NCBI GenBank assembly: GCA_964556115.1
Contig: CAZKVC010000007.1
Coordinates: 1-64,000 of the forward strand
Direction of reading: 5' to 3'
DNA from: Parvularcula sp964556115
GTDB lineage: Bacteria > Pseudomonadota > Alphaproteobacteria > Caulobacterales > Parvularculaceae
DNA: 64,000 bases
Made by a program: the position numbers and the translations under genes. Under the pieces are notes generated by a model. That model ran no database searches, was not told the DNA's origin, and saw only the letters and a program-made list of their open reading frames with translations. Shown here piece by piece: positions 27,316 through 34,997 of this stretch. How positions within the stretch are numbered: position 1 is the stretch's first letter; the number at the start of each line of letters is the position of its first letter.

Positions 27316-29928
27316 TCATTCTCTTTCGGTGAAGGGCTGAAGCGTCAGGCGGTGCCCGCCAAGATCGCGGAACAGCCGCTCATGGCAGGTCAGGACGATG
27401 ACCTGGGTCTCCTGCGAAACCTCGTGGAGAATGTCGAAAAGCCGCGGCAGGCGGGTGTCATCGCTATAGGTCAGGGCATCGTCGAGGATCACCGGCCACG
27501 GCTCCCCCCTCTTCGCGGAAAGCCGGGCGAAGGCGAGCCGCGTCAGGATGGCGAGCTGCTCCTTGGTCCCCGCGCTCAGGCTCTCGACCTTCGAAGGCTG
27601 ACCAGGGCGCACCAGCGTGTCGGGTTTCCAGGCCTGGTCGAAGGCGAGCTCGGCTTCGCCGAAAAGCTTGGTCAGCATCGGGGAAATCTCGGCCATGACC
27701 GGTTTGGTCACCGTTTCGCGCCGGGCGGCTTCTTCCTCGAGGATGGCCTCCTCAAGGCGGCGGAGGGCGGCGCGGCGGGCTTCGATCTCGGAGAGCTTTT
27801 CGTTTGCCGCTTCGAGAGCGCCGTTGATCTCCGCCAGAGCGGTATCGGCGCCATTGCCATAGAGCACGCCGAGTTCGGCCTTGGCGGCGGCGATCCCTTC
27901 CTTCAGCTCGGTCCGGCGCCGCCGGTCGATTTCCTCGGCGTCATGCAGGCGCTTCAGGATTCTTTCGGCTGAGGCGAGTTCGGTCGCCTTCCCCTCAAGC
28001 TCTTCGCGCTGGCGGCGAAGAGCTCCAAGCTCGTCGCGGAGCGCCTCGGCTTCCTTGGCGAGAAGCTCGTCGCTGCGGCGGCGTTCGTCGGCCTTGCCAT
28101 GGTTCGTTTCGATGACGGAAACTTCCCGCCGTGCGCTCTCGAAGCTGATGCGGAGGTCGGTATGCCGGGTCTCGAGCACGGCTTTATCGGTCGCCAGAGC
28201 AGCGAGCCGGTCCTCCGCCGCCGCCATTCGCCCGGCCGCTTCGGCAAGCTTCTTCTGAAGAGCCTCTTCGGTCTCGGCAGGTTCGGGCAAAGGTTCGGGG
28301 ACGGCCTCCAGCGTGTCGAGCGCGTCGGCCACAGTCCCGGCCCCCTGCGGTGCGACCCGCGTCAACGAGGCCTTGAGCTGCTTGGCTTCTGCGGCGGCAA
28401 TCTTTCGGGCATCCTCCTTCGCTGCTGCCTCTTCCAAGGTACTCACGCCTGCCTCGGCCAACGCCCGCCGAAGAGCCCGCTGTGCCTCTTCGAGCTTTCG
28501 AGCCGCCTCGCGACCGCCCGGCACGTCGAGGGTGAAGCTCGCATCGCCGACATCCAGCCGTCCGGCGCTCAGAACGGCCCTGGCTTCGCCGGGTTGCAGC
28601 GCCCTGCCGTCGAGAGAAGCGGCAGATCCCCTCTCGAAAGTCAGCACAGGCGCGAGGGCACGGCTCTCCGCTTCCCGGGTCAGCACGGCCCGCTCGAGAC
28701 CCGCGAGACCTTCGATGTCGATCCTGGCGGAAGCCGCGCGCCTCCCGGCATCCTTCAACTGCGCTTCGAGTTCGCGCGCTTCCTCGAGGGTTTCCATCAA
28801 CCTGGCGCGCTCGGCCGCGGCCTGCTGGTTCCGCCGGTAGCGCTGCCAGTGACTGAGCGCTTCGCGAAGGCCGTCCGCCTCTGCCCTCGCGGCGCTGCGC
28901 TCGTCTTCTGTGTTGGCGATCGAGCCGCGAAGGCTCGAAAGGTCCGACTCGATGGCCGTCAGGTCATCCCTGGTCATACTGATCTGGTTCGTCAGCGTTT
29001 CCAGTCGCTTGGACTGACGCACGAGGTCTTCTCTCCGCTCGTCCGTCTCGGCGAGCCGCTGTTCGATCTTGCCGATTTCCTGTCTGGTATGGCCAAGGCG
29101 AAAGGCGACCTCGCTATGCTGGCGGAGGCTCTTCTCCGCCTCGTGGATCGCCTGATGGCGGGCGGCGCGGTCGTCAGGATTATCGAGCGCTTCCAACTGG
29201 TCGCGTTGCGACTGGAGGTCCTGACGAAGGGTATGGCCACGCGCGGTGTCAGCCTCCAGCGCAGCCTTCCTTGCCGTGAGATCTTCAATCTCGTTCATGA
29301 GGGCGAGAAGCTCGCCGGTCGGCGTCTTGCGCTTCGCCGTCTCGTAGCGGGCCAACTCACCCCGCAAGGCATCGAGCACGGCGGCCGTATCGGCGCCGCC
29401 GTCCATTTCGGCCACGGAATGACCAAGCAGGCCTTCCATGGTCTGGCGTTGTTGGTCGGCCTGCTTCGGTTGGGAGCCCAGCGTTCCGGCAAGGGTTTCG
29501 CCCTGGCGCATCCAGAAGAGACCTGTCGGTCCCTGTTCGGCTTTGTCACCCGAAAGAAATTCCCGCAGCCAATTCTCGGCATCGCCTTCCTGAGCCACCA
29601 GCTCCCCGCCTGCTGCGGTAAGCTGTGTGGTCGCGCCGCGGCGGCCTTCGGTGAAGCGCTTGACGAGCCGCTTCTCGCCATCCTCTGTCACGAAGTCGAT
29701 TTCGATATAGGGATCGCCCTGCCCGGACCACGGCCGGAGGCTTCGGACATGGGCATCCTTGCTGCGCGCGCCGTAGAAAAGGGCGGTACGCAGCGCGTCG
29801 AGAAGCGTACTCTTGCCGCTTTCGTTCGGCGCGCAGTGAACATTGAGGCCAGGCGTCAGCCCCTCGATCGCGACCCCCCGGTCGCCGAACCGCCTGACAT
29901 GGCGGAGCCTCAAGGCGTCGATCCGCAT
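27316..29928 (-). CDS. SbcC/YhaN-like coiled-coil ATPase
   Basis: An 870-residue SMC/Rad50-type ATPase. The Walker A motif is APNESGKSTLLDAL near residues 33-46. Most of residues 180-730 is charged, alanine- and glutamate-rich coiled coil with a central globular break. The C-terminus holds the ABC signature SLSAGTKEQLAIL and Walker B PVILDDALTYSDD. I see no CxxC zinc hook in the middle, which separates it from Rad50/SbcC and puts it nearer YhaN. Its start overlaps the phosphoesterase stop as TGATG. Together the two probably form a nuclease-ATPase complex acting on DNA ends. Confidence 0.85.
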   Translation of the reverse strand: MRIDALRLRHVRRFGDRGVAIEGLTPGLNVHCAPNESGKSTLLDALRTALFYGARSKDAHVRSLRPWSGQGDPYIEIDFVTEDGEKRLVKRFTEGRRGATTQLTAAGGELVAQEGDAENWLREFLSGDKAEQGPTGLFWMRQGETLAGTLGSQPKQADQQRQTMEGLLGHSVAEMDGGADTAAVLDALRGELARYETAKRKTPTGELLALMNEIEDLTARKAALEADTARGHTLRQDLQSQRDQLEALDNPDDRAARHQAIHEAEKSLRQHSEVAFRLGHTRQEIGKIEQRLAETDERREDLVRQSKRLETLTNQISMTRDDLTAIESDLSSLRGSIANTEDERSAARAEADGLREALSHWQRYRRNQQAAAERARLMETLEEARELEAQLKDAGRRAASARIDIEGLAGLERAVLTREAESRALAPVLTFERGSAASLDGRALQPGEARAVLSAGRLDVGDASFTLDVPGGREAARKLEEAQRALRRALAEAGVSTLEEAAAKEDARKIAAAEAKQLKASLTRVAPQGAGTVADALDTLEAVPEPLPEPAETEEALQKKLAEAAGRMAAAEDRLAALATDKAVLETRHTDLRISFESARREVSVIETNHGKADERRRSDELLAKEAEALRDELGALRRQREELEGKATELASAERILKRLHDAEEIDRRRRTELKEGIAAAKAELGVLYGNGADTALAEINGALEAANEKLSEIEARRAALRRLEEAILEEEAARRETVTKPVMAEISPMLTKLFGEAELAFDQAWKPDTLVRPGQPSKVESLSAGTKEQLAILTRLAFARLSAKRGEPWPVILDDALTYSDDTRLPRLFDILHEVSQETQVIVLTCHERLFRDLGGHRLTLQPFTERE

Positions 29929-31034
29929 CAGCTTGCCGCCCGGGCAAGCCGCGCCAGTTCGCCCAAGGCATCCCGGCTGACGGGGTCCTCGCTACCGCTG
30001 GCGCGAAGCCTGTCGGCGACCCGGCGCAGGGTGCCCTGCCCGAGAAGATCGTCGAGGTCGGCTTCGTCGGTGAGAACCCGGAGGCCACGGTCCTTGATGC
30101 GAAGGTGGAAGAAGCGCTCCTGCGCGCCCGCGATCAGGATCTCAGCCGTTTGCCGGGTGGCAAGGCCGGTATGGCCGCTCAGGGTCAGTTTGATGAGCTC
30201 GCGGTCGGGGTCAGCCGCCGTCGGCGTCAAGACATCGGCGAGGCGGCCCTCATCCTCCTCGCGGCCAGCGAGATCGACGGTATCGTGCCGCCAGTGGAAG
30301 GTTCCGGTTGCGAAACTCTCCGGGCTGTCCGGGGTGTCGAGATCGACCAGAAGGGCACGGCCCTGATCGGTGTTGCGGTAGTCGTCGGGCTCGGGCGTCC
30401 CGGCATAGAAGGTCCGGGGCCCCGCCCTGCCCTGACCGTGCCAGTCACCAAGCGCCAGATAGGCGAGGTCCGACCGCTCCGCCCTGTCTTCGGCGACGAG
30501 ATTCCGGTCGTCGCTTTCCCCGCCGAAGCTCTTCACCCCGCCATGGGCGATACCGACACGCCATGCACCCGGCGGGGTGGTCATACCGTCATAGGCGGCG
30601 GTGAGATCCTTGCCGGGATTGTTGCTGCTCCATGGCGCAGGAAGAAGGAAGGTCTCCGGCTCCATCTCCACAGGCGCGAAATCGGTGAGGCCGTGGATAT
30701 GCGCCGGCAGGCCGAACGCGCGAAGCCTGTCCCAAAGACCCTCGCGGCCTGCCGGGTCGTGATTGCCGGGAAGGAGCCACCAATGGAGGTCGTCCGCCCT
30801 GGCCATCCGGTCGAGGGGCTGGCGCAGGACGCGGTCGCTGGGCATCGCCTGATCCCACACATCGCCTGCGACGAGGATGTGCCGGGCGCCGTTCTTACGC
30901 GCCGCCGTGGCCAGCGTAGGGATGATGTCCAGCCGAGCGCGCTGCAATTGCGCGGCCTTTTCGGCTCCGAAACCAAAGCTGCTGAACGGTTTGCCCAGCT
31001 GCCAGTCCGCGCTGTGGATGAAGCGAAAGCCCAT
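29928..31034 (-). CDS. SbcD/YhaO-like metallophosphoesterase
   Basis: A 368-residue calcineurin-type nuclease subunit. Motifs are HSADWQLG (the second metal-ligand His of the usual DxH is Gln here), AGDVWDQ, GNHDP, IAHGG and LGDWHG. The C-terminal half probably binds the ATPase partner. ATG 31034 lies two bases after the stop of the replication initiator (TGA-CC-ATG), and its own stop overlaps the ATPase start, so the three genes look like one translationally coupled operon. A clear ribosome-binding site is lacking, which fits coupling. Confidence 0.85.
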   Translation of the reverse strand: MGFRFIHSADWQLGKPFSSFGFGAEKAAQLQRARLDIIPTLATAARKNGARHILVAGDVWDQAMPSDRVLRQPLDRMARADDLHWWLLPGNHDPAGREGLWDRLRAFGLPAHIHGLTDFAPVEMEPETFLLPAPWSSNNPGKDLTAAYDGMTTPPGAWRVGIAHGGVKSFGGESDDRNLVAEDRAERSDLAYLALGDWHGQGRAGPRTFYAGTPEPDDYRNTDQGRALLVDLDTPDSPESFATGTFHWRHDTVDLAGREEDEGRLADVLTPTAADPDRELIKLTLSGHTGLATRQTAEILIAGAQERFFHLRIKDRGLRVLTDEADLDDLLGQGTLRRVADRLRASGSEDPVSRDALGELARLARAAS

Positions 31035-31036
31035 GG

Positions 31037-32170
31037 TCAATTCGGTAGCGGGTTGCGCTTTGCGTAGGTGTTGAAGAAGGCGAGGAAGGCTGCGTCGGGG
31101 CGACGCGGCGCCTCCTTGCCCATGGCCCAGCGCCTCCATTCTTCGAGAACGCCGTATTTGTCATAGCCCGGGAAAAGGCGCGCGGCCTGCTCAAGCGCAT
31201 ATGAGCTGACCTCGAGATCGGCTGGCTCTGCTGCCGGTCCGGTCGCGGTCAGGGCCGGGGCCTGATGATCGGAAGGCGCTTCGATCTCCATTCGCCGGCG
31301 TTCGGGACGGGGGCGTCCCTTGGGTCTGAAGAGGACCATCGGATTGCGCTTGCTCACCGCAGCGCCGAACCCGGCCGATTTGATGAGGCGCGCGCCGTCG
31401 GAATGAGGGTCGTCGACGATGGTCAAATCATATTCGGGAATGGGCTGGCGCCGCTCGATCTCGCGCAGCGCCGCCTTGAACTTCGCGGTGCGGTCTTCAG
31501 AGCCGACTTTCTTCTGAAGCTTGGCGAGCCCGATATGAAAGAAGCGCTGCTGGCCGCAATGGACCCGCGCGATCTCGTAAAGGCGCCGCTCGATCGGCGA
31601 GAGCTGGAAGTAACTCGCATCATAGGTAAGGATCTTCTGGTCCTTGATGAGAGCCCGGTAGAGCCAGTCGCAAAGGCGCACCTTCACCTTGGACAGGCGC
31701 TTCGTGCCGTCGGCGTTCTTGGTGTAGCTCATCTTGGCTTCCGAGACCCATGAGAAGAAGCCGTCCTCCCCTTCCCCGCCCGCTTCGATGTTGGTCTTGA
31801 TCTGCGTGCCCTGCAGCCGTTCGAGCGCACCGTGGATCCGCTGGTAGGACCGCGCGGAGCGGTTGGCGCCGATCACCCGGATGAAGTCATGGGCGGTGAA
31901 GGCATATTCCTGGCTCGGCACGGCCTGGGACTTCATCTGGCTGACAAGGAGGCTCGCAATATAGAGGAGGATCTCCTTGTCGTAGATCGTGGCGACCCCT
32001 GTCTGGCTGGGGCGAACCTCGATCGAGACATAGTCGTCGGCATAGGTGATCGGCTGCATCCGGCGGCCCTTTGAAAGGGCGAAGAAGGGGAACGCCATGA
32101 CGGAGCGCTCTCCCTTCACCTGACCATGAAGGGGGCTGTCGAGTTCGGTCAGCGTCAGTTGCTCGGCCAT
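31037..32170 (-). CDS. repA: Plasmid-type replication initiator (RPA family)
   Basis: A 377-residue protein matching the 'replication initiator protein A' family of alphaproteobacterial plasmids. Near the N-terminus is the family hallmark ERSVMAFPFFALSKGRR followed by PITYADDYVSIEVRPS; then YDKEILLYIASLLVSQM, a winged-helix part (HDFIRVIGANRSARSYQRIHGALERL), and LSPIERRLYEIARVHCGQQ. The last 60 residues (LFPGYDKYGVLEEWRRWA) form a conserved C-terminal piece. The start at 32170 has AAGGA upstream; the longer open frame upstream lies in non-coding repeats. It is expected to bind the CACGA repeats immediately upstream and open the origin. Confidence 0.87.
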   Translation of the reverse strand: MAEQLTLTELDSPLHGQVKGERSVMAFPFFALSKGRRMQPITYADDYVSIEVRPSQTGVATIYDKEILLYIASLLVSQMKSQAVPSQEYAFTAHDFIRVIGANRSARSYQRIHGALERLQGTQIKTNIEAGGEGEDGFFSWVSEAKMSYTKNADGTKRLSKVKVRLCDWLYRALIKDQKILTYDASYFQLSPIERRLYEIARVHCGQQRFFHIGLAKLQKKVGSEDRTAKFKAALREIERRQPIPEYDLTIVDDPHSDGARLIKSAGFGAAVSKRNPMVLFRPKGRPRPERRRMEIEAPSDHQAPALTATGPAAEPADLEVSSYALEQAARLFPGYDKYGVLEEWRRWAMGKEAPRRPDAAFLAFFNTYAKRNPLPN

Positions 32171-32766
32171 GATCGTCCTTAGCTTGCGTGGGCTTGGCGC
32201 CGGTATTCCCGCCGCGGAAGCGCTAAGAGTCCACGATTCGTATTCGTGCCAACGGGGATTCATCCCCAATGCCACGAAGAATCGCTTCCCGGCACTTCGG
32301 TAAAGCCTTGTCTTCGGGGGATCTTGCACTCCCGGAGCTGTCGTTCGTGGTTTCAAGGACAGACCGGCACGAACGTCCCTGAAGGCACGAAGCTGCCGAA
32401 GGCGAGTCGGCCCAAGGGCGATTCGGGATCGGCCTGGTGCTGCGGTTTTCTCCTCCCATCTTCGAAAACCCCAGCAAACCACGATTAGAAAGATTAAAGG
32501 GGTTATTGGGTTAATGGCCGCGTAAGTGCCTGAACAACAAAGCGAAGTCAGCATTTGGCGTCCGTGTTGTCACGAGCGGCCTGCCCTGAAGGCACGAAGC
32601 CCCGATCCGTGTTCACACGACCGGTATGGGGCGATAGCACGAGGCTCTGTGAAGGGCTCATCCTTCAAAGCACGACTTCCGCGGGGCGAGCGAATCGTGA
32701 TCTTGCCTGTGCCGCAGTTTTGTGCGCACCCTGCCGCAATCTGCAGCACGGAGTGGAGGCAACCTC
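32171..32766. other. Putative replication origin (oriV), 596-bp non-coding region
   Basis: The gap between the divergent repA and parA holds no credible gene. It has a dense set of CACGA-core repeats, a 17-bp direct repeat (CCCTGAAGGCACGAAGC at 32377-32393 and 32584-32600), and one AT-rich patch (32478-32517, including GATTAAAGGGGTTATTGGG) that could be the unwinding element. This is the layout of an iteron-type origin next to its initiator gene. The parA ribosome-binding site (TGGAGG) is at the right end. Confidence 0.7.
32232..32699. repeat. Iteron-like CACGA repeats (13 copies)
   Basis: The core CACGA occurs at 32232, 32273, 32368, 32386, 32480, 32571, 32593, 32616, 32638 and 32671 on the plus strand, and as TCGTG at 32244, 32345 and 32695. 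About one would be expected by chance in this length on two strands. The copies at 32571, 32593, 32616 and 32638 are 22, 23 and 22 bases apart, about two DNA turns. Flanks are often purine-rich on the left (AAGGCACGAAG, AAAGCACGACT). They probably bind RepA. Confidence 0.7.
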
Positions 32767-33948
32767 ATGCAGCGGCCCGATAGCGCCACGCAGGATACAA
32801 TTGCGCAGTTGGTTGCAACGGCTGACGGCATTCTCGGCTCGATGCGCGATGTCGCTGAAGACCGCGTGGCCGATACGGGGCCTCGGCGGTATCGTCTGAC
32901 GGAGACAGCCCAGCTGGTCGGCCGGTCTGTCGACGCGATCAGGCGGGCTGAAGCCAATGGCGACCTGCCTGAGCCGACTTTGCGCAGCTCAGGCCAGCGG
33001 CTTGGTTACACGCTGGAGGAGGTGAACCGGATGCGCGAGCATTTCGGGACCAGGCCGAAGCGGGCTTCGGACGATCCGCCGGTGATCCTTGCGATCCAGA
33101 ACTTCAAGGGCGGGGTCGGTAAAAGCACGATCGCGTCCCACGCGGCGCAATATTTTGCCGAGCGGGGCTACCGGGTGTTGATCGTCGATACGGACAGCCA
33201 GGCGTCCACAACGACGCTCTTCGGTTTCAACCCTGATGCCGACATCGATACCGACACCACCCTGTTGCCCTACCTCATCGCAGACCGGTCCGATGGCCTC
33301 GGCTATGCGGTCCGGCCGACCAGATGGGATGGGCTTGATCTCATTCCGGCCAATCTCGGGCTCTATTCTGCGGAATATATCCTCTCTCAGCAGGTGAAGG
33401 GTGACGTCTCGCGGCTTTCGCGGCTCAAGACAGGGCTTCTCGAAGCAGCGTCGAGCTATGACATCGTGATCATCGACCCGCCGCCTGCTCTGGGTATGAT
33501 CTCCCTTTCCGTGTTGCAGGCCGCGTCGGCGATCCTTATCCCGACCCCGCCCTCCTCGATCGATTTCGCCTCGACGGCGGCTTATCTGGCCATGCTGGAA
33601 GAGGTGGTGGAGGCGCTGAACGCGCAGACGAACACCCCGGTCGAATATGACTTCGTCACGCTCCTCGCCACCAAGGTGGTGGAACAGAAGGGCGCCCACG
33701 AGGTCATGCGTGAGGTCATGGGGCGGGCCTTTTCAGGCTCGATCCTGCCGACGGCCCTGCTCGATTCGGCGGAGTTCGATACAGCGTCGGTCGAGATGCG
33801 GACCGTTTTCGAGGCCAGCGGTGGGCAGTCCCGCACGGCGCGGCGGTGCCGGAACAACCTGCTCGCGGTGATGGGCGATCTTGAAAAGAAGGTCCGCCAG
33901 ACCTGGCCCAGCCACCGCGCCCAATTGCGCCAGGAAGGAATCGCCTGA
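32767..33948 (+). CDS. parA: ParA partition ATPase with N-terminal HTH
   Basis: A 393-residue type Ia partition ATPase. A MerR-like DNA-binding segment is at about residues 40-95 (YRLTETAQLVGRSVDAIRRAE ... RLGYTLEEVNRMRE), followed by the deviant Walker A FKGGVGKST, Walker A' VDTDSQAS and Walker B IVIIDPPPALG. The extended N-terminal HTH is typical of plasmid ParA proteins that repress their own promoter, rather than of chromosomal Soj. ATG 32767 has TGGAGG eight bases upstream; a GTG 15 codons earlier is less likely. It is divergent from repA and followed by parB. Confidence 0.92.
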   Translation: MQRPDSATQDTIAQLVATADGILGSMRDVAEDRVADTGPRRYRLTETAQLVGRSVDAIRRAEANGDLPEPTLRSSGQRLGYTLEEVNRMREHFGTRPKRASDDPPVILAIQNFKGGVGKSTIASHAAQYFAERGYRVLIVDTDSQASTTTLFGFNPDADIDTDTTLLPYLIADRSDGLGYAVRPTRWDGLDLIPANLGLYSAEYILSQQVKGDVSRLSRLKTGLLEAASSYDIVIIDPPPALGMISLSVLQAASAILIPTPPSSIDFASTAAYLAMLEEVVEALNAQTNTPVEYDFVTLLATKVVEQKGAHEVMREVMGRAFSGSILPTALLDSAEFDTASVEMRTVFEASGGQSRTARRCRNNLLAVMGDLEKKVRQTWPSHRAQLRQEGIA

Positions 33949-33956
33949 TCTTGTGG

Positions 33957-33980
33957 GCGGCGTGCACATGTGCACGCCGC
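33957..33980. promoter_or_regulatory. Putative parS site 1 (24-bp perfect palindrome)
   Basis: The 18-bp core GCGTGCACATGTGCACGC is extended by three matching bases on each side to a perfect 24-bp palindrome centred at 33968/33969. It is one of two identical cores between parA and parB, the usual place for a plasmid centromere bound by ParB. Confidence 0.65.
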
Positions 33981-33998
33981 GATCAGGTTCTTGACCCC

Positions 33999-34016
33999 GC
34001 GTGCACATGTGCACGC
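33999..34016. promoter_or_regulatory. Putative parS site 2 (18-bp perfect palindrome)
   Basis: A second exact copy of GCGTGCACATGTGCACGC, with its centre 39 bp from the first. The parB ribosome-binding site GGAAGGA follows at once, so ParB binding here could also control its own translation or transcription. Confidence 0.65.
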
Positions 34017-34034
34017 AACCAGCGGAAGGAAGCC

Positions 34035-34997
34035 ATGGCCCGCAAACGTGCACGTATCCTCGCTGATGCGATCAGCGCTCGCATCGAAACCCCGCGCGAC
34101 GAAGAAACCCCGCGGCGTGACTATACCGGGGAGCGCGAAAGCCTGATCGCCGATGCCTCTGAAGGAAGGCTGCGCAATGGCAAGCTGCGTCTGGTAGACC
34201 CCGCCGAGTGCCGGATGTGGAAAGGGCACAACCGTCTTTATGACCTTCTGAGTCCCGAAGGCTGCGGTGAACTCATCAAGTCGATCAAGGCTGTGGGGCG
34301 GCAGGAAATGCCTGCCATCGTCCGGCCCGTGACAGGCGAAGGGACGGTGAAATACGAGGTCATCTGCGGCGCGCGCCGGCATTTCGCCGTCAGCTACCTT
34401 CGTGAGCAGGAGCACCGTCAGGACATCCTCTACCTCGTCGATATCCGCGATATCTCCGATGAAGAAGCTTTTCGCCTCGCGGACCTCGAGAACCGTGAGC
34501 GCGAGGACATCAGCGACTATGAGCGGTCGCGCGACTACGGCCGCGCCCTCCATGCCTATTATGACGGCAAGAAAGCGCTCATGGCGGAAAGGATCGGCGT
34601 CGATCGTACATGGCTGTCGCGCTATCTGCGCATCGGCGAGCTGCCGGAGGACATCCTTCGTGCTTACGGAGACGTTCGGGGTATCGGCATCCGTCATGCC
34701 GCCGAGTTATCTCCCCTGCTTGCCGGAAATGCCCGGGGCGCCATCCTGGAAGAAGCGCAGAACATCGCCGTGCTTCGTGACAACGGGGATTCGCTTTCCG
34801 CTTCGGCTGTCCTTCACCGTCTCAAGGCGGCCGCGATTCCTTCCAAACCGCGGGCGATCGAGAAGGTCACCGATGATGACGGCCGCGCCCTCCTCACCGC
34901 GGAAACCAAGGCCCGCAGCCTGGTTCTGACCATCCCGCGCGGCCGTCTCCGGGACCGCGAAATCCTTCTTCGGGCGATCGAAGCTCTTCTGGACTAA
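34035..34997 (+). CDS. parB: ParB family partition protein
   Basis: A 320-residue centromere-binding protein. The N-terminal ParB/Srx domain (about residues 40-140) includes LVDPAECRMWKGHNR and the nucleotide-box region ICGARRHFA, in place of the usual GERR. The ParB-type HTH is around residues 175-205 (MAERIGVDRTWLSRYLRIGELP), and a short C-terminal domain would dimerise. It starts 86 bases after parA behind GGAAGGA and two parS-like palindromes. Its stop overlaps the stop of the convergent HTH gene by four bases. Confidence 0.92.
   Translation: MARKRARILADAISARIETPRDEETPRRDYTGERESLIADASEGRLRNGKLRLVDPAECRMWKGHNRLYDLLSPEGCGELIKSIKAVGRQEMPAIVRPVTGEGTVKYEVICGARRHFAVSYLREQEHRQDILYLVDIRDISDEEAFRLADLENREREDISDYERSRDYGRALHAYYDGKKALMAERIGVDRTWLSRYLRIGELPEDILRAYGDVRGIGIRHAAELSPLLAGNARGAILEEAQNIAVLRDNGDSLSASAVLHRLKAAAIPSKPRAIEKVTDDDGRALLTAETKARSLVLTIPRGRLRDREILLRAIEALLD

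Noticed and set aside
32478..32517. CtrA box in the putative origin (TTAA copies in the AT-rich patch)
   Set aside because: The two TTAA half-sites are 13 bases apart instead of 7, so they do not fit the consensus; the patch is better described as a possible unwinding element.
32171..32554. Extended repA reading frame starting upstream at 32554
   Set aside because: The added N-terminus runs through the repeat-rich non-coding region, has no family counterpart, and the ATG at 32170 has a good AAGGA site and aligns with RPA proteins.
33957..34016. The twin palindromes as a transcription terminator
   Set aside because: Neither is followed by a T-run, they have no loop (perfect palindromes), and they occur as two identical copies, which fits protein-binding sites better.
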